From positions 62,001 to 126,000 of the forward strand of contig NZ_JPME01000014.1 in the NCBI RefSeq assembly GCF_000732605.1: a DNA stretch of 64,000 bases, given 5' to 3'. The position numbers and the translations under genes were made by a program. Below, piece by piece: positions 25,041 through 36,114 of the stretch. Under the pieces are notes generated by a model. That model made no database searches. It saw only the letters and a list, made by a program, of their open reading frames with translations, and was not told where the DNA came from. The DNA is from Lacrimispora celerecrescens. Lineage in GTDB: Bacteria > Bacillota > Clostridia > Lachnospirales > Lachnospiraceae. Within the stretch, counting starts at the first letter, position 1. Each line of letters starts with the position of its first letter.

Positions 25041-25073
25041 CCAAGAAAAACACGCCGCGCGTGTTTCTCTTGG
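25041..25073 (-). terminator. Strong hairpin between secY and adk
   Basis: CCAAGA pairs with TCTTGG and inner AAACACGC with GCGTGTTT, extended outside by ACAAA/TTTGT. It lies nine bases after the secY stop with no clear U-tract, so it may attenuate or mark a processing site instead of ending the operon. Confidence 0.5.
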
Positions 25074-25081
25074 TTTGTCCT

Positions 25082-26404
25082 CTAATCGTTTAAAAATCCT
25101 TTATAATAGCGCACAAGCATCTGAGATTCAATCGCCTTCAACGTCTCTAAGACTACACTGACGATGATGATTAAAGATGTACCTCCAAAGGATAAACGGC
25201 TTACATTAAATAAACCGGAAACCATGATCGGAATAATACAAATGATCGTCAAGCCGCATGCGCCTATAAATACGATATAGTTCAAAATGGAATTAAGATA
25301 ATCACTGGTTGGTTTACCTGGACGGATGCCCGGGATAAAGCCGCCGGACTTTTTCATGTTATTCGCAACCTCAAGTGGGTTAAATGTAATTGATGTATAA
25401 AAATAAGCGAATACAATGATAAGAGCCACGTAGACGAGCAGACCGATGGTATATAACGGTCTTTCCGGTTTAAACCAGCTTGAAGAATTCAGTGCACCTA
25501 AAATGTGGCCTCCAATGCTGCTGTAGTTGATTTTAGCCCCAAAGAACTGGGAAATCACTACCGGGAACGACATAATGGAGGAAGCGAAGATAACCGGAAT
25601 AACGCCGGCTGTATTCACCTTTAACGGAATGTTGGTAGCTTGGCCGCCGACCATCTTCCGTCCCTGCATCTTTTTGGAATACTGTACAGGAATTCTTCTC
25701 TCACCATTCTGAAGGATAACAACAAATATTACGATCGCCGCGATAACAGCAACGATAATAATGGCTGCAACTGCAGCTACGGCAACCGACTTTCCAGACA
25801 TGAATCTGGTATATAAGGTTGACGCATCCGACGGAAAGCTGGAAATGATGTTAAAAGTCAATACAATGGAAATACCATTGCCCACACCTTTTTCCGTAAT
25901 ACGCTCACCGATCCACATGAGAAGAGCACTTCCTGCGGTCATAGTTGCAACTGCAATAATAATACTTAATACATTAAATTCTCTCAACAGTCCCTGGCCG
26001 CCGAATCCGATCGCCATAGCGACGGACTCGATTAAAGCCAGACCAACTGTTACGTAACGGGTGTATTCTGCAATCTTTTTTCTGCCATCTTCCCCATCCC
26101 GCTGCATTTCCTCAAGCTTTGGAATCGCTATGGTCAAAAGCTGCATGATGATGGAAGATGTAATGTAAGGGGTAATGCTCAGAGCGAATACGGACATGTT
26201 GGTAAAAGAACTACCTGTCATTGCGTTGAAAAATCCGAACGCATCGTTATTCTGCCGAGCAAAAAAATCTTTAAAAAAGCTTGTTTCAACTCCTGGAATC
26301 GGTAATTGGGAACCAATTCTAGTAACCACCAGCATCATGAACGTAAAGATAAGTTTCTTTCTTACATCCTTGATCTTGAATGCATTACGGAGTGTTTTCA
26401 ACAT
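25082..26404 (-). CDS. secY: Preprotein translocase subunit SecY
   Basis: A 440-residue polytopic protein with ten predicted helices; it starts MLKTLRNAFKIKDVRKKLIF. Family signatures include IPIPGV-like LPIPGVETSFF near residue 35, ALSITPYITSSIIMQLL, and IRPGKPTSDYLN in the cytosolic loop that contacts SecA and the ribosome. It is the channel of the general secretion pathway. It lies between rplO and adk, the standard spc arrangement. Confidence 0.97.
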   Translation of the reverse strand: MLKTLRNAFKIKDVRKKLIFTFMMLVVTRIGSQLPIPGVETSFFKDFFARQNNDAFGFFNAMTGSSFTNMSVFALSITPYITSSIIMQLLTIAIPKLEEMQRDGEDGRKKIAEYTRYVTVGLALIESVAMAIGFGGQGLLREFNVLSIIIAVATMTAGSALLMWIGERITEKGVGNGISIVLTFNIISSFPSDASTLYTRFMSGKSVAVAAVAAIIIVAVIAAIVIFVVILQNGERRIPVQYSKKMQGRKMVGGQATNIPLKVNTAGVIPVIFASSIMSFPVVISQFFGAKINYSSIGGHILGALNSSSWFKPERPLYTIGLLVYVALIIVFAYFYTSITFNPLEVANNMKKSGGFIPGIRPGKPTSDYLNSILNYIVFIGACGLTIICIIPIMVSGLFNVSRLSFGGTSLIIIVSVVLETLKAIESQMLVRYYKGFLND

Positions 26405-26405
26405 A

Positions 26406-26846
26406 TTAGATCACCTCGCAGGTTCCACCTAAAGCCTCGATTTTGGTTTTTGCGCCTTCGCTGAAAGCATCTACCTTTACTGTAAGCTTTTTGGTTAATT
26501 CTCCATTTCCAAGGATCTTAACACCGTCACGCGGATTCTTAACGATTCCGCTTTCTAACAAAGTTTCAACAGTAACAACCGTACCATTGTCAAAGCACTC
26601 TAAAGCGCTGACATTGATACCGATAATGATTTTGGTATTTCTATTGGTAAAGCCTCTCTTAGGAATACGTCTGTATAAAGGCATCTGACCACCTTCGAAA
26701 CCTGGTCTAGTTGCACCGGAACGTGCTTTCTGTCCTTTATGACCCTTACCTGCTGTTTTGCCGTTTCCTGAACCATGTCCGCGGCCTCTTCTGAAGTTGT
26801 CGCTGTGTTTGGAACCTAACGCAGGCTGTAAATTTGATAAATCCAT
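26406..26846 (-). CDS. rplO: 50S ribosomal protein L15 (uL15)
   Basis: The start chosen is ATG 26846 ([14 protein letters not shown]) with GGAGG eight bases upstream, giving 146 residues. The Gly/Lys/Arg-rich N-terminus ([20 protein letters not shown]) and [17 protein letters not shown] are typical. It stops one base before the secY start codon. Confidence 0.97.
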   Translation of the reverse strand: MDLSNLQPALGSKHSDNFRRGRGHGSGNGKTAGKGHKGQKARSGATRPGFEGGQMPLYRRIPKRGFTNRNTKIIIGINVSALECFDNGTVVTVETLLESGIVKNPRDGVKILGNGELTKKLTVKVDAFSEGAKTKIEALGGTCEVI

Positions 26847-26872
26847 CGCTTGCACCTCCTTACTGTATTCTC

Positions 26873-27055
26873 TTAAATCTCTTCAACTTTTACTAAATGA
26901 CGCACGTTTGCGATCATACCTCTAACCGCGTTGTTATCCGGCATCTCAACTGTTTTGTGAAGCTTCTTTAAGCCTAATGCTTCAACGGTTGCTTTATGCT
27001 TCGGAACTGCGCCGATCGGGGATTTCACCAATGTGATCTTTAATTTATCTGCCAT
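26873..27055 (-). CDS. rpmD: 50S ribosomal protein L30 (uL30)
   Basis: The start chosen is ATG 27055 ([15 protein letters not shown]), giving the usual 60 residues with a GGAGG site at good spacing; the ATG six bases upstream is too close to that site. The core [20 protein letters not shown] is diagnostic. Confidence 0.96.
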   Translation of the reverse strand: MADKLKITLVKSPIGAVPKHKATVEALGLKKLHKTVEMPDNNAVRGMIANVRHLVKVEEI

Positions 27056-27068
27056 TTTCATATCCTCC

Positions 27069-27578
27069 TTAGCCTAAAATCTCTTCTACAGATTTACCGC
27101 GAAGCTTTGCAACTTCCTCAGGAGTTTTTAACCGAGTTAATCCCTCGATTGTAGCTAAAACTACATTGGTCTTATTATTAGAACCTAAGGATTTTGAATG
27201 GATATTCTTAATACCTGCAAGCTCTAAAACCGCACGTGCAGGACCTCCTGCAATAACTCCTGTACCTTCGTTAGCTCTCTTAAGAAGTACAGATGCACTT
27301 CCGAATTTTCCTGTCAGGTCATGAGGAATACTGTTGTTCTCATCGATTGGAATAGCAACCATATTCTTAACAGCAGCCTCTTTTCCTTTACGGATTGCTT
27401 CTGGAACTTCTCCGGCTTTGCCAAGACCCGCACCTACGTGGCCATTGCCATCACCTACGACTACTAAAGCAGAGAATCTCATGGTACGTCCACCCTTAAC
27501 GGTTTTAGATACGCGCTTGATAGCAACTACTCTGTCGTTTAACTCTAACTGATTTGCATCAAAAATTGTACGTTTCAC
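27069..27578 (-). CDS. rpsE: 30S ribosomal protein S5 (uS5)
   Basis: A 169-residue protein. The signature [20 protein letters not shown] and the following [20 protein letters not shown] identify uS5, which shapes the mRNA entry channel and decoding fidelity. A short spacer separates it from rplR. Confidence 0.98.
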   Translation of the reverse strand: MKRTIFDANQLELNDRVVAIKRVSKTVKGGRTMRFSALVVVGDGNGHVGAGLGKAGEVPEAIRKGKEAAVKNMVAIPIDENNSIPHDLTGKFGSASVLLKRANEGTGVIAGGPARAVLELAGIKNIHSKSLGSNNKTNVVLATIEGLTRLKTPEEVAKLRGKSVEEILG

Positions 27579-27598
27579 CTTTATCTTCTCCTCTCTAC

Positions 27599-27967
27599 TT
27601 AGAATTCCAGACCAGCTTCTCTGGCTGCGTCTGCTAATGCCTGAATCTTACCATGATATATAAAACCGCCTCTGTCAAAGACAACTTCTTTAATTCCTTT
27701 TTCAAGGGCTCTCTTTGCTACTACGGTACCTACATATGCTGCAGCATCAACGTCGTTAGTTTTCTCTAATTCTGCCTTTACTTCTTTTTCTACTGTAGAA
27801 GCAGCGACTAAAGTCTTACCAACTGTATCGTCAATAATTTGAGCATACACATGATTATTGCTTCTAAACACAGCTAAACGTGGTCTTTCTGCAGTGCCTG
27901 CAAAACGGTTACGTATTCTGTTGTGCTTTTTAACGCGAACTTCGCTTCTTGACTGTTTGCTAACCAT
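27599..27967 (-). CDS. rplR: 50S ribosomal protein L18 (uL18)
   Basis: A 122-residue protein that binds 5S r[43 protein letters not shown] and the C-terminal [12 protein letters not shown] are characteristic. Confidence 0.98.
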   Translation of the reverse strand: MVSKQSRSEVRVKKHNRIRNRFAGTAERPRLAVFRSNNHVYAQIIDDTVGKTLVAASTVEKEVKAELEKTNDVDAAAYVGTVVAKRALEKGIKEVVFDRGGFIYHGKIQALADAAREAGLEF

Positions 27968-27984
27968 CTTTACACTCTCCTTAA

Positions 27985-28527
27985 TTATTTCTTACCAGTC
28001 TTACCAACTTTACGTCTGATAACTTCGTCAGCATACTTGATACCCTTGCCCTTATACGGTTCAGGTCTTCTCTTATCTCTGATTTCAGCAGCGTACTGGC
28101 CAACTTTTTCTTTATCGATACCTTTAATAATGATGACGTTCTGTCCTTCCATGGTAGCTTCGATACCTTCCGGATCTTCCATCTCTACCGGGTGGGAATA
28201 ACCAAGAGAAAGAACCAGCTTCTTGCCCTGCTTCTGTGCTCTGTAACCTACACCATTGATTTCCAGTTTCTTCTCATAACCGTTCGTAACACCAACGACC
28301 ATGTTGTTTACTAATGTTCTTGTCAGACCGTGTAAGGATTTCATTTTCTTTAAATCGTTAGGTCTTGTAACAACGATATGACCATCTTCTTCTTTGATTG
28401 TCATCTCAGATGGTAACACTCTTTCAAGAGTTCCCTTAGGACCTGTTACAGTCACTTTATTATTTTCTGCGATTGCAACAGTTACGCCTGCCGGAATCGC
28501 GATAGGCATTCTTCCTATACGTGACAT
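27985..28527 (-). CDS. rplF: 50S ribosomal protein L6 (uL6)
   Basis: A 180-residue protein starting [15 protein letters not shown], with the C-terminal signature [17 protein letters not shown]6 lies near the sarcin-ricin loop on the factor-binding side of the 50S subunit. Confidence 0.98.
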   Translation of the reverse strand: MSRIGRMPIAIPAGVTVAIAENNKVTVTGPKGTLERVLPSEMTIKEEDGHIVVTRPNDLKKMKSLHGLTRTLVNNMVVGVTNGYEKKLEINGVGYRAQKQGKKLVLSLGYSHPVEMEDPEGIEATMEGQNVIIIKGIDKEKVGQYAAEIRDKRRPEPYKGKGIKYADEVIRRKVGKTGKK

Positions 28528-28594
28528 GCCGTTTACCTCCTTAAATTTTCGGAAGAAGCTCTGCGCTTCTTCTGTTTTCAGATGCTTCTCTTAA

Positions 28595-28996
28595 TTACCA
28601 AACAAATGCCAGTACTTCTCCGCCGATGCCGTTGGTGCGTGCTTCCTTATCAGTAATAACGCCCTGGTTGGTGGAGATGATAGCAGTTCCTAAACCGCCA
28701 AGTACTCTCGGTAACTCTTCCTTGTTTGCGTATACACGTAAACCTGGTTTAGAGATTCTCTTAATACCTGTAATGATTTTTTCGTTTTTATCTTTACCGT
28801 ATTTTAAGGTGATCCGGATTGTCTGGAATGCACCGTCTTCTACGAGATCGTATTTCTTAATGTAGCCCTCTTTTACAAGGATATCAGCAATAGCTAATTT
28901 CATCTTAGATGAAGGTACATCTACTGTATCATGTTTTGCAGTATTTGCATTACGGATTCTTGTAAGCATATCTGCGATTGGATCGCTCATAGTCAT
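28595..28996 (-). CDS. rpsH: 30S ribosomal protein S8 (uS8)
   Basis: A 133-residue protein: [19 protein letters not shown] at the start and [20 protein letters not shown] at the end. S8 binds 16S helix 21 and in E. coli represses the spc operon through L5 mRNA. The first ATG (28996) is used, with GGAGG ten bases upstream. Confidence 0.98.
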   Translation of the reverse strand: MTMSDPIADMLTRIRNANTAKHDTVDVPSSKMKLAIADILVKEGYIKKYDLVEDGAFQTIRITLKYGKDKNEKIITGIKRISKPGLRVYANKEELPRVLGGLGTAIISTNQGVITDKEARTNGIGGEVLAFVW

Positions 28997-29020
28997 TTTG
29001 AAATTGCCTCCTTCCTTATT

Positions 29021-29206
29021 TTACCAGCTTGCTTTTTTAACGCCTGGGATCTGGCCCTTATATGCTAATTCACGGAAGCAGATTCTGCAAATTCCGTATT
29101 TTCTCAAATAAGCATGTGGACGACCACAGATTCTGCAACGATTGTATTCTCTTGAGGAGAACTTTGCAGGTCTCTGCTGTTTGATCTTCATTGAAGTCTT
29201 AGCCAT
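29021..29206 (-). CDS. rpsZ: 30S ribosomal protein S14 type Z (uS14)
   Basis: A 61-residue, zinc-binding form of S14 with two Cys pairs, [20 protein letters not shown], ending [11 protein letters not shown]. The short zinc type is the standard one in spc operons of Bacillota. Confidence 0.98.
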   Translation of the reverse strand: MAKTSMKIKQQRPAKFSSREYNRCRICGRPHAYLRKYGICRICFRELAYKGQIPGVKKASW

Positions 29207-29221
29207 GGATTATTCCTCCTA

Positions 29222-29761
29222 CTATTTTGCAAATGGCATATTGAATAATGTCAAAAGTTCACGGGCTTCCTCGTCTGTCTTAGCGGTAGTGACGAAAATA
29301 ATGTCCATACCTCTTACCTTGTCAACTTTATCGTACTCAATTTCAGGGAAAATAAGCTGTTCTTTGATACCAAGAGCATAGTTTCCTCTGCCATCAAATG
29401 CATTAGGATTTACTCCTCTGAAGTCACGTACACGAGGAAGTGCAAGGTTGATCAGGCGGTCAGCAAATTCATACATTCTCTCACCGCGTAAAGTTACTTT
29501 ACATCCGATCGGCATACCTTCTCTGATCTTGAAGTTAGCAACTGATTTTTTAGCCTTTGTTAAAACTGCCTTCTGACCGGAGATGATTTCTAAATCTCTT
29601 ACTGCAGAGTCTAAAATCTTGGCATTTTCCTTTGCTTCACCAATACCCATATTGATGACAATCTTATTTAACTTCGGCACTTCCATGATGTTCTTATATC
29701 CAAATTTCTTGATCATACCTTCTACGATCTCTGTTTGGTAGGTTTCTTTTAATCTAGCCAA
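29222..29761 (-). CDS. rplE: 50S ribosomal protein L5 (uL5)
   Basis: A 179-residue protein: [40 protein letters not shown] and [20 protein letters not shown] mark uL5, which binds 5S rRNA and contacts P-site tRNA. Confidence 0.98.
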   Translation of the reverse strand: MARLKETYQTEIVEGMIKKFGYKNIMEVPKLNKIVINMGIGEAKENAKILDSAVRDLEIISGQKAVLTKAKKSVANFKIREGMPIGCKVTLRGERMYEFADRLINLALPRVRDFRGVNPNAFDGRGNYALGIKEQLIFPEIEYDKVDKVRGMDIIFVTTAKTDEEARELLTLFNMPFAK

Positions 29762-29782
29762 TTTTTATTCCTCCTCTCCGAA

Positions 29783-30088
29783 TTAGTCAATTACTTTACC
29801 GGTTGCTTTCGCAACGCGGACTTTCTTGCCGTCTTTTACTTCAAAACCAACTCTGGTTGCTTTTCCGTCAACAACAAGCATTACGTTGGAGATATCGAAT
29901 GCAGCTTCTTTCTGTACGATACCACCCTGTGGGTTGCCTGCGCCTGGCTTCACATGCTTTGTAATCATGTTAACACCTTCCACTACCACTTTGCTGTTCT
30001 TCGTATCAATATGAAGAACTTTACCCTGTTTGTCTTTATCTTTTCCTGCGATAACCTTTACCAGGTCGTCTCTTTTAATTTTATGCAC
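29783..30088 (-). CDS. rplX: 50S ribosomal protein L24 (uL24)
   Basis: A 101-residue KOW protein: DLVKVIAGKDKDKQGKVLHI, then GVNMITKHVKPGAGNPQGGI. L24 is an assembly initiator of the 50S subunit near the exit tunnel. Confidence 0.98.
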   Translation of the reverse strand: MHKIKRDDLVKVIAGKDKDKQGKVLHIDTKNSKVVVEGVNMITKHVKPGAGNPQGGIVQKEAAFDISNVMLVVDGKATRVGFEVKDGKKVRVAKATGKVID

Positions 30089-30102
30089 AGTCCGATACCT
30101 CC

Positions 30103-30471
30103 TTATAATACTTCCGGAGCTAAGGAAACAATTTTCATGAACTGTTTCTCTCTTAACTCTCTGGCAACCGGTCCAAAGATACGAGTTCCTTTTGGAGTTC
30201 TGTCATCTTTGATAATTACGGCAGCATTCTCATCGAACTTGATATAGGAACCGTCTTTGCGGCGTGCGCCCTTAACGGAACGTACGACAACGGCCTTTAC
30301 AACGTCGCCTTTCTTCACAACACCGCCAGGTGTTGCATCTTTTACGCTGGCAACGATAACATCACCAATATTAGCATATCTTCTTGTAGATCCGCCCATT
30401 ACACGGATGCACAGTAATTCTTTTGCACCAGTATTGTCGGCAACCTTTAATCTGGTTTCCTGCTGAATCAT
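30103..30471 (-). CDS. rplN: 50S ribosomal protein L14 (uL14)
   Basis: A 122-residue protein: [20 protein letters not shown], then [20 protein letters not shown] and [20 protein letters not shown]. It forms part of intersubunit bridges and the RsfS-binding site. Confidence 0.98.
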   Translation of the reverse strand: MIQQETRLKVADNTGAKELLCIRVMGGSTRRYANIGDVIVASVKDATPGGVVKKGDVVKAVVVRSVKGARRKDGSYIKFDENAAVIIKDDRTPKGTRIFGPVARELREKQFMKIVSLAPEVL

Positions 30472-30497
30472 GCCTGTTACTCCTTCCTGGAAATTAA

Positions 30498-30752
30498 TTA
30501 TTTCGCTCTTTCGAGAACCTCAACAAGTCTCCATCTCTTGTCTTTAGACAGCGGTCTTGTTTCCATTACTTTTACTGTATCGCCCATGTTGCAGTCGTTG
30601 TTCTCGTCATGAGCTTTTAATTTATACGTTCTTTTTACGATCTTGCCGTATAAAGGATGTTCTACATGGTCTTCAATAGCCACAACGATGGTCTTATCCA
30701 TCTTGTTGCTTACAACCTTACCAGTACGGGTTTTTCTTAAATTTCTTTCCAC
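30498..30752 (-). CDS. rpsQ: 30S ribosomal protein S17 (uS17)
   Basis: An 84-residue OB-fold protein from GTG 30752 with AAGGAG upstream: [20 protein letters not shown], then [21 protein letters not shown] 94-bp spacer to rpmC contains a G+C hairpin (GGCCGCCAGGGCC) and a T-rich stretch. Confidence 0.98.
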   Translation of the reverse strand: MERNLRKTRTGKVVSNKMDKTIVVAIEDHVEHPLYGKIVKRTYKLKAHDENNDCNMGDTVKVMETRPLSKDKRWRLVEVLERAK

Positions 30753-30846
30753 GTTCGGTATTCTCCTTTCGAGTTTTGGCCCTGGCGGCCCAATCTATAA
30801 GTTTACACGCAGTCGTGTGTGTCGTGCTTTTTAAAAAAACTGCAAC

Positions 30847-31059
30847 TTAAGCTAATTTAGCCTTCTCAGTGATAACAGTCTGAATTCTGGCAATGTTCTT
30901 ACGAACCTCTTTGATCCTGCTTGTGTTATCAAGCTGGTTGGTCGCATTCTGGAATCTTAAGTTGAAAAGTTCTTTCTTAGCAGCTACTAATTCTTCATTC
31001 AGTTCTGCAGCTGTTTTTCCTTTTAATTCTTCAACATACTTATTAATTTTCACTGTCAT
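30847..31059 (-). CDS. rpmC: 50S ribosomal protein L29 (uL29)
   Basis: A 70-residue helical-hairpin protein with the signature [20 protein letters not shown]. It overlaps rplP by four bases (ATGA), so translation is coupled. L29 sits at the tunnel exit and helps dock trigger factor. Confidence 0.97.
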   Translation of the reverse strand: MTVKINKYVEELKGKTAAELNEELVAAKKELFNLRFQNATNQLDNTSRIKEVRKNIARIQTVITEKAKLA

Positions 31060-31481
31060 TCACCGCCTTCTAAATCTGCTTTAGCAGCAATCTTACACTT
31101 GCACGGTAACTTATGCATAGCAAGACGTAAAGCTTCACGTGCTGTTTCTTCAGGTACTCCAGCGATTTCAAATAATACACGGCCTGGTTTTACTACTGCT
31201 ACCCAGTATTCCAGAGCGCCCTTACCGGAACCCATACGGGTTTCTGCTGGCTTTGCTGTTACAGGCTTATCCGGGAAAATCTTGATCCAGACTTTACCAC
31301 CACGCTTGATATAACGGGTCATGGCAACACGGGCTGCCTCGATCTGGTTGGATTTAATCCAGCATGGTTCCGTGGAAACTAAACCAAACTCGCCGTTGCT
31401 GATAGTATTGCCTCTTAACGCTTTACCAGCCATGGATCCACGGAACTGTTTACGACGTTTAACTCTTTTAGGCATTAACAT
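31056..31481 (-). CDS. rplP: 50S ribosomal protein L16 (uL16)
   Basis: A 141-residue protein: [40 protein letters not shown] and [16 protein letters not shown]16 is a late assembly protein near the A-site tRNA elbow. Its ATG overlaps the rpsC stop (TAATG). Confidence 0.98.
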   Translation of the reverse strand: MLMPKRVKRRKQFRGSMAGKALRGNTISNGEFGLVSTEPCWIKSNQIEAARVAMTRYIKRGGKVWIKIFPDKPVTAKPAETRMGSGKGALEYWVAVVKPGRVLFEIAGVPEETAREALRLAMHKLPCKCKIAAKADLEGGE

Positions 31482-32137
31482 TATTTTCCGCTCCCTTCCT
31501 TGTTTCCTTTAGTTGGAAGTATTTCGCCATTGTAGATCCATACCTTAACACCGATCTTTCCGAAGGTTGTATCTGCTTCAGCGAAACCATAGTCAATATC
31601 TGCTCTGAGTGTCTGTAACGGAATGGTTCCTTCGCTGTAGAACTCGGTACGAGCCATATCAGCACCGCCAAGACGTCCTGCAACTGCAGTCTTGATGCCC
31701 TTTACTCCAGCCTTCATGGAACGACCCATGGTGGACTTCATAGCCCGGCGGAAGGATATACGGTTCTCTAACTGCTGTGCGATGGATTCAGCTACTAACT
31801 GAGCATCTCTATCAGGTCTTTTGATTTCCTTGATGTCAACAAATAACTTTTTATCTGTAAGCTTCTGAGCTTCAGCTTTTAATTTCTCAATCTCAGATCC
31901 GCCCTTACCGATAACAACACCTGGTTTCGCTGTGTGAATCGTAATTTTCACGCGGTCAGATGCTCTCTCAATTTCTATATCAGAAATGCCGGCGCTGTAT
32001 AATCTTTTCTTAAGGAACTTTCTGATCGCATAATCTTCTACCAGGTTATCTGCGAAATCAGCTTCAGCATACCATTTTGAGTTCCAGTCTTTAATAACAC
32101 CGACTCTTAAGCCGTGTGGATTAACTTTCTGTCCCAT
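31481..32137 (-). CDS. rpsC: 30S ribosomal protein S3 (uS3)
   Basis: A 218-residue protein. [20 protein letters not shown], the KH motif [20 protein letters not shown] and the C-terminal [15 protein letters not shown] identify uS3, which forms the mRNA entry site together with S4 and S5. Confidence 0.98.
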   Translation of the reverse strand: MGQKVNPHGLRVGVIKDWNSKWYAEADFADNLVEDYAIRKFLKKRLYSAGISDIEIERASDRVKITIHTAKPGVVIGKGGSEIEKLKAEAQKLTDKKLFVDIKEIKRPDRDAQLVAESIAQQLENRISFRRAMKSTMGRSMKAGVKGIKTAVAGRLGGADMARTEFYSEGTIPLQTLRADIDYGFAEADTTFGKIGVKVWIYNGEILPTKGNKEGSGK

Positions 32138-32148
32138 TATTTGCCTCC

Positions 32149-32535
32149 TTATCTTTCATTAAGCACAACGGTGATGTGGCTCATTCTCTTTTCGATTCTG
32201 TAAGCGCGGCCCTGTGCTCTCGGTTTTACTCTTTTCATTGTCGGTCCCTTGTTTGCAAAACATTCCTCTACATAAAGTTTTGCAGGGTCCATACCGTTGT
32301 TATTCTCAGCGTTAGCAATTGCTGATTTTAATAACTTCTCTATTAAAGAAGAAGCATATCTGGGATTGTAAGTCACAATACCAAGTGCTGTCATAACATC
32401 CTTGCCTCTGATGGCATCTAATACGAAGCATGCTTTCTGAACAGAAACCCTAGCATAGGATAACTTTGCTGATGGTCTGGTGTCCTTCACGGCATTTCTT
32501 TCTCTTTTAATCTGGCTTCTATGTCCCTTAGCCAT
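32149..32535 (-). CDS. rplV: 50S ribosomal protein L22 (uL22)
   Basis: A 128-residue protein: [20 protein letters not shown], then [20 protein letters not shown]. Its beta-hairpin lines the nascent-peptide tunnel. It is slightly longer than usual because of the basic N-terminal [14 protein letters not shown]. Confidence 0.98.
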   Translation of the reverse strand: MAKGHRSQIKRERNAVKDTRPSAKLSYARVSVQKACFVLDAIRGKDVMTALGIVTYNPRYASSLIEKLLKSAIANAENNNGMDPAKLYVEECFANKGPTMKRVKPRAQGRAYRIEKRMSHITVVLNER

Positions 32536-32605
32536 TGGTGAATCCTCCTTTCAACTTTAACGCCCCTGGGAATCCTGATGAATACCCAAAGGAGTCTGTT
32601 TCTAT

Positions 32606-32887
32606 CTACTTACGGCCTGATTTTTTCTCGTCCTTACCATGTCCTCTGTAGGTTCTTGTGGCAACGAATTCACCCAGCTTATGTCCAACCATATCTTCTG
32701 TAACATATACCGGAACGTGCTTTCTGCCATCGTGAACTGCAATTGTATGTCCAACCATCTGCGGGAAGATTGTAGAACGGCGAGACCAGGTCTTAATTAC
32801 CTGTTTCTGTCCTGCTGCGTTCATAACATCTACTTTTTTCAGTAAATGAGCATCTGCAAATGGTCCTTTTTTAAGTGAGCGAGCCAT
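32606..32887 (-). CDS. rpsS: 30S ribosomal protein S19 (uS19)
   Basis: A 93-residue protein: [40 protein letters not shown] and [20 protein letters not shown]. It forms part of the 30S head with S13. Confidence 0.98.
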   Translation of the reverse strand: MARSLKKGPFADAHLLKKVDVMNAAGQKQVIKTWSRRSTIFPQMVGHTIAVHDGRKHVPVYVTEDMVGHKLGEFVATRTYRGHGKDEKKSGRK

Positions 32888-32906
32888 AGATTCTAACCTC
32901 CTTTAA

Positions 32907-33755
32907 TTATTTAACGGTCTTTCCATCTCTACTTCTAACGATCAGTCTGTTAGACTGTTTGTTTTTCTTTCTGGTCTTTAAGCCAAGTGCCGGTTTGCCC
33001 CATGGTGTACTTGGACCTGGGCGTCCGATACCGGTCTTGCCTTCACCACCACCGTGAGGATGGTCATTCGGGTTCATAACAGAACCACGTACAGTGGGTC
33101 TGAAGCCCATGTGACGTTTTCTACCAGCTTTACCGATATTGATTAAGTTGTGATCTCCATTGCCTACAACGCCGATGGTTGCTCTGCAGTTGATCGGAAC
33201 CATTCTCATCTCACCGGAAGGTAAACGAAGAGTTGCATATTTGCCTTCTTTTGCCATTAACTGAGCAGAATTTCCTGCGGAACGAACTAACTGTCCGCCT
33301 TTTCCTGGATAAAGCTCAATGTTATGAACCTGAGTACCAACCGGAATCTGGCTTAATGGTAAACAGTTGCCGACTTTAGCTTCTGCCATCGCTCCGCTCA
33401 TAACCTTCATGCCATCTGTTAAACCAGCCGGAGCAAGGATATAAGCCTTTGTACCGTCTTCGTAGCAGATCAGCGCGATGTTGGAAGTTCTGTTTGGATC
33501 GTACTCGATACCGATAACAGTTGCTGCAATGCCGTCTTTGCTGTTTCTCTTAAAATCAATGATTCTATATTTTCTCTTAACGCCGCCTCCGCGATGTCTT
33601 ACAGTGATCTTACCCTGGTTATTACGGCCGGCTGTTTTATTGATTGTTTTGCTGATTAAGGACTTCTCAGGAGTTGACTTTGTGACTTCGCTGAAATCAG
33701 AACCGGTCATGTGTCTTCTGGAAGGGGTATATGGGTTATACTTTTTAATTCCCAT
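32907..33755 (-). CDS. rplB: 50S ribosomal protein L2 (uL2)
   Basis: The start chosen is ATG 33755 ([18 protein letters not shown]) with AGGAGA upstream, giving 282 residues. [20 protein letters not shown] carries the conserved His region close to the peptidyl-transferase centre. A 168-bp spacer before it contains an inverted repeat (ACGCCAGGCGGCGT). Confidence 0.98.
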   Translation of the reverse strand: MGIKKYNPYTPSRRHMTGSDFSEVTKSTPEKSLISKTINKTAGRNNQGKITVRHRGGGVKRKYRIIDFKRNSKDGIAATVIGIEYDPNRTSNIALICYEDGTKAYILAPAGLTDGMKVMSGAMAEAKVGNCLPLSQIPVGTQVHNIELYPGKGGQLVRSAGNSAQLMAKEGKYATLRLPSGEMRMVPINCRATIGVVGNGDHNLINIGKAGRKRHMGFRPTVRGSVMNPNDHPHGGGEGKTGIGRPGPSTPWGKPALGLKTRKKNKQSNRLIVRSRDGKTVK

Positions 33756-33923
33756 GATATTTCTCCTTTCTTCTTTATTGCCCAAACTCATCGGGCATAA
33801 AGGTATGCCAGTGCTTCAACGCCGCCTGGCGTATCTTATTTATCGTGATATAATGTTCATCACATAGGAAACTGAAAACCGTTTACGCCGGGCTTGAATA
33901 GATTCTCACCAAGCGTCCCGATC

Positions 33924-34223
33924 TTACAGTCCTTCGAAGATTTCGATGTCTTTGCTGTCAGCTGTCAGTTGAACAATAGCCTTTTTTGTCTTAGAGGTCT
34001 TTCCATAAGTCATTCCTCTTCTTTTGGTCTTTCCATCTAAGTTCATGGTGTTCACGCTGGCAACCTTTGCACCTGGGAACATCTTCTCAACAGCTTCTTT
34101 GATCATAGCCTTGTTAGCATCTGTGTGCACAATAAATGTGTACTTCTTGGACGCCATAGCGTTCATGCTCTTCTCAGTTACTACAGGCTTCTGGATTACG
34201 TCGTAATACTTAATATCTGCCAT
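33924..34223 (-). CDS. rplW: 50S ribosomal protein L23 (uL23)
   Basis: A 99-residue protein: [20 protein letters not shown], then [17 protein letters not shown]. It is the docking site for trigger factor and SRP at the tunnel exit. Its ATG overlaps the rplD stop. Confidence 0.97.
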   Translation of the reverse strand: MADIKYYDVIQKPVVTEKSMNAMASKKYTFIVHTDANKAMIKEAVEKMFPGAKVASVNTMNLDGKTKRRGMTYGKTSKTKKAIVQLTADSKDIEIFEGL

Positions 34224-34843
34224 TATGCGTACACCTCCTCGATTGCTGCAACAGCAGTCTTGGTAGCAACAACTGTGTTGTACTTTAAGATATCGTATAC
34301 GTTGATGGTGTTAGCAGAAGCAGTCTTAACAGCAGCGATGTTTCTTGCGCTCATTACTGCGTTTGCACTGTCGTCGCCAACAACTACAAGAGCTTTGGAT
34401 ACCTTTAAGTTATTTAATACAGTCTGGAATTTCTTTGTCTTGATCTCATCAAACTTTAATTCGTCAACAACGATAAACTTATTCTCATTCACTCTGCTGG
34501 TCAGAGCGGACTTAAGAGCAAGTCTTCTTTCCTTCTTGTTAAGTTTGATTGTATAGTCTCTAGGTGTAGGAGCAAATACAACTCCACCGCCTGTCCACTG
34601 AGGAGATCTTGTTGAACCCTGTCTTGCATGACCGGTTCCTTTCTGCTTCCACGGTTTTCTTCCGCCGCCAGATACTTCTGCACGTGTCTTTGCTTTCTGT
34701 GTGCCCTGGCGCTTATTTGCAAGCTGGCTTACGACTGCCATGTGTACGAGATGCTCATTTACATCTACACCGAACACTGCATCGTTTAACTCTACTGTGC
34801 CAACTTCTTTACCTTCCATATTGTAAACAGATACGTTTGCCAT
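34223..34843 (-). CDS. rplD: 50S ribosomal protein L4 (uL4)
   Basis: The start chosen is ATG 34843 ([15 protein letters not shown]) with GGAGG eight bases upstream, giving 206 residues. The tunnel loop [20 protein letters not shown] is diagnostic. In E. coli L4 represses the S10 operon; no such site could be identified here. Confidence 0.98.
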   Translation of the reverse strand: MANVSVYNMEGKEVGTVELNDAVFGVDVNEHLVHMAVVSQLANKRQGTQKAKTRAEVSGGGRKPWKQKGTGHARQGSTRSPQWTGGGVVFAPTPRDYTIKLNKKERRLALKSALTSRVNENKFIVVDELKFDEIKTKKFQTVLNNLKVSKALVVVGDDSANAVMSARNIAAVKTASANTINVYDILKYNTVVATKTAVAAIEEVYA

Positions 34844-34872
34844 CTGTGTGATCCTCCTTTCTGATAAAAGCA

Positions 34873-35508
34873 TTAGTTAGATGCTTTTACTGTTTCCTTG
34901 ATTGTTACTAAAGACTTCTTAGGTCCTGGTATCGCACCCTTAACTAAAATCAGGTTGTTTTCTGCATCAACCCTAACGATTTCAAGATTCTGGATTGTTA
35001 CCTTCTTGTTACCCATCTGGCCAGGCATTTTCTTGCCCTTGAATACCTTACTTGGATCAGAAGCTGCACCGTTGGAACCTGCATGACGGTGGAACTTGGA
35101 ACCATGAGCCATAGGTCCTCTGGACTGTCCGTGTCTCTTAATAGCACCCTGGAAACCTTTACCTTTGGAGATTGCGGTTGCATCGATCTTATCGCCTGCT
35201 GCGAAGATCTCAGCCTTGATTTCATCTTTTACAGAATACTGATCAGCATTCTCAAGCTTAAACTCTCTTACGTATCTCTTGTAAGATACACCGGCCTTAT
35301 CAAAATGGCCTTTAATTGGCTTGCTGACAAGCTTTTCTCTCTTATCAACGTAACCAACCTGTACTGCACTGTAACCATCGTTCTCTACAGTCTTAACCTG
35401 TGTTACCACACAAGGACCAGCCTGAAGAACTGTTACCGGAGTTAAGACTCCGTTTTCATTGAAGATCTGTGTCATTCCGACCTTGGTAGCTAAAATACCC
35501 TTCTTCAT
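34873..35508 (-). CDS. rplC: 50S ribosomal protein L3 (uL3)
   Basis: A 211-residue protein: [40 protein letters not shown] and [21 protein letters not shown]3 starts 50S assembly and reaches towards the peptidyl-transferase centre. A 190-bp spacer upstream (35509-35698) carries two short inverted repeats (CTCCGCCAGGCGGAG and GGATTGCGAAAGCAATCC). Confidence 0.98.
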   Translation of the reverse strand: MKKGILATKVGMTQIFNENGVLTPVTVLQAGPCVVTQVKTVENDGYSAVQVGYVDKREKLVSKPIKGHFDKAGVSYKRYVREFKLENADQYSVKDEIKAEIFAAGDKIDATAISKGKGFQGAIKRHGQSRGPMAHGSKFHRHAGSNGAASDPSKVFKGKKMPGQMGNKKVTIQNLEIVRVDAENNLILVKGAIPGPKKSLVTIKETVKASN

Positions 35509-35698
35509 GTTTTTACCTCCTGTTTGTTAATTCTACAGCGGATTGCTTTCGCAATCATCCTAGAACAGTCCAATATACGTGGAACACTATGACTCCGCCT
35601 GGCGGAGATGTTGATTCCTTACAGGAAAAAGTGTTGCTTCTATATTAAAACCCTTCAGGACATGCATGGAATACTTTCCACAATGTTTTGGATGAAGA

Positions 35699-36016
35699 TT
35701 ATTTGTTCTTCATCTTGATATCGATGTACACACCTGCCGGCATTTCCAGTCTGGATAATGCATCAACAGTCTTCTGGCTTGGTGTAATGATATCAATGAG
35801 TCTCTTATGCGTTCTCTGCTCGAACTGCTCTCTTGAATCTTTGTACTTGTGAACCGCTCTTAAGATGGTTACCACTTCCTTCTTGGTTGGTAACGGCACC
35901 GGTCCGCTCACTTTTGATCCTGTCTTTTTTACAGTGTCGATGATTTTGCCCGCAGACTGATCAACCAACTGATGATCATACGCTTTTAATGTGATTCTCA
36001 TTACTTGACTTGCCAT
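35699..36016 (-). CDS. rpsJ: 30S ribosomal protein S10 (uS10)
   Basis: The start chosen is ATG 36016 ([20 protein letters not shown]) with GGAGG ten bases upstream, giving 105 residues; the longer frame has no family similarity. [20 protein letters not shown] and [14 protein letters not shown] complete the signature. It opens the S10 operon. Confidence 0.97.
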   Translation of the reverse strand: MASQVMRITLKAYDHQLVDQSAGKIIDTVKKTGSKVSGPVPLPTKKEVVTILRAVHKYKDSREQFEQRTHKRLIDIITPSQKTVDALSRLEMPAGVYIDIKMKNK

Positions 36017-36114
36017 AAAAAAAGTCGCCTCCTTTTCGCACTTAGTAGAAGTACGACAAGCGGTGACTGTACACGTTCCCGTGTGTGTCATCAAAGACCC
36101 CACACTGACTTCCT

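Noticed and set aside
33478-33867. 129-codon plus-strand open frame
   Set aside because: Antisense shadow of rplB and its leader, with no start signal.
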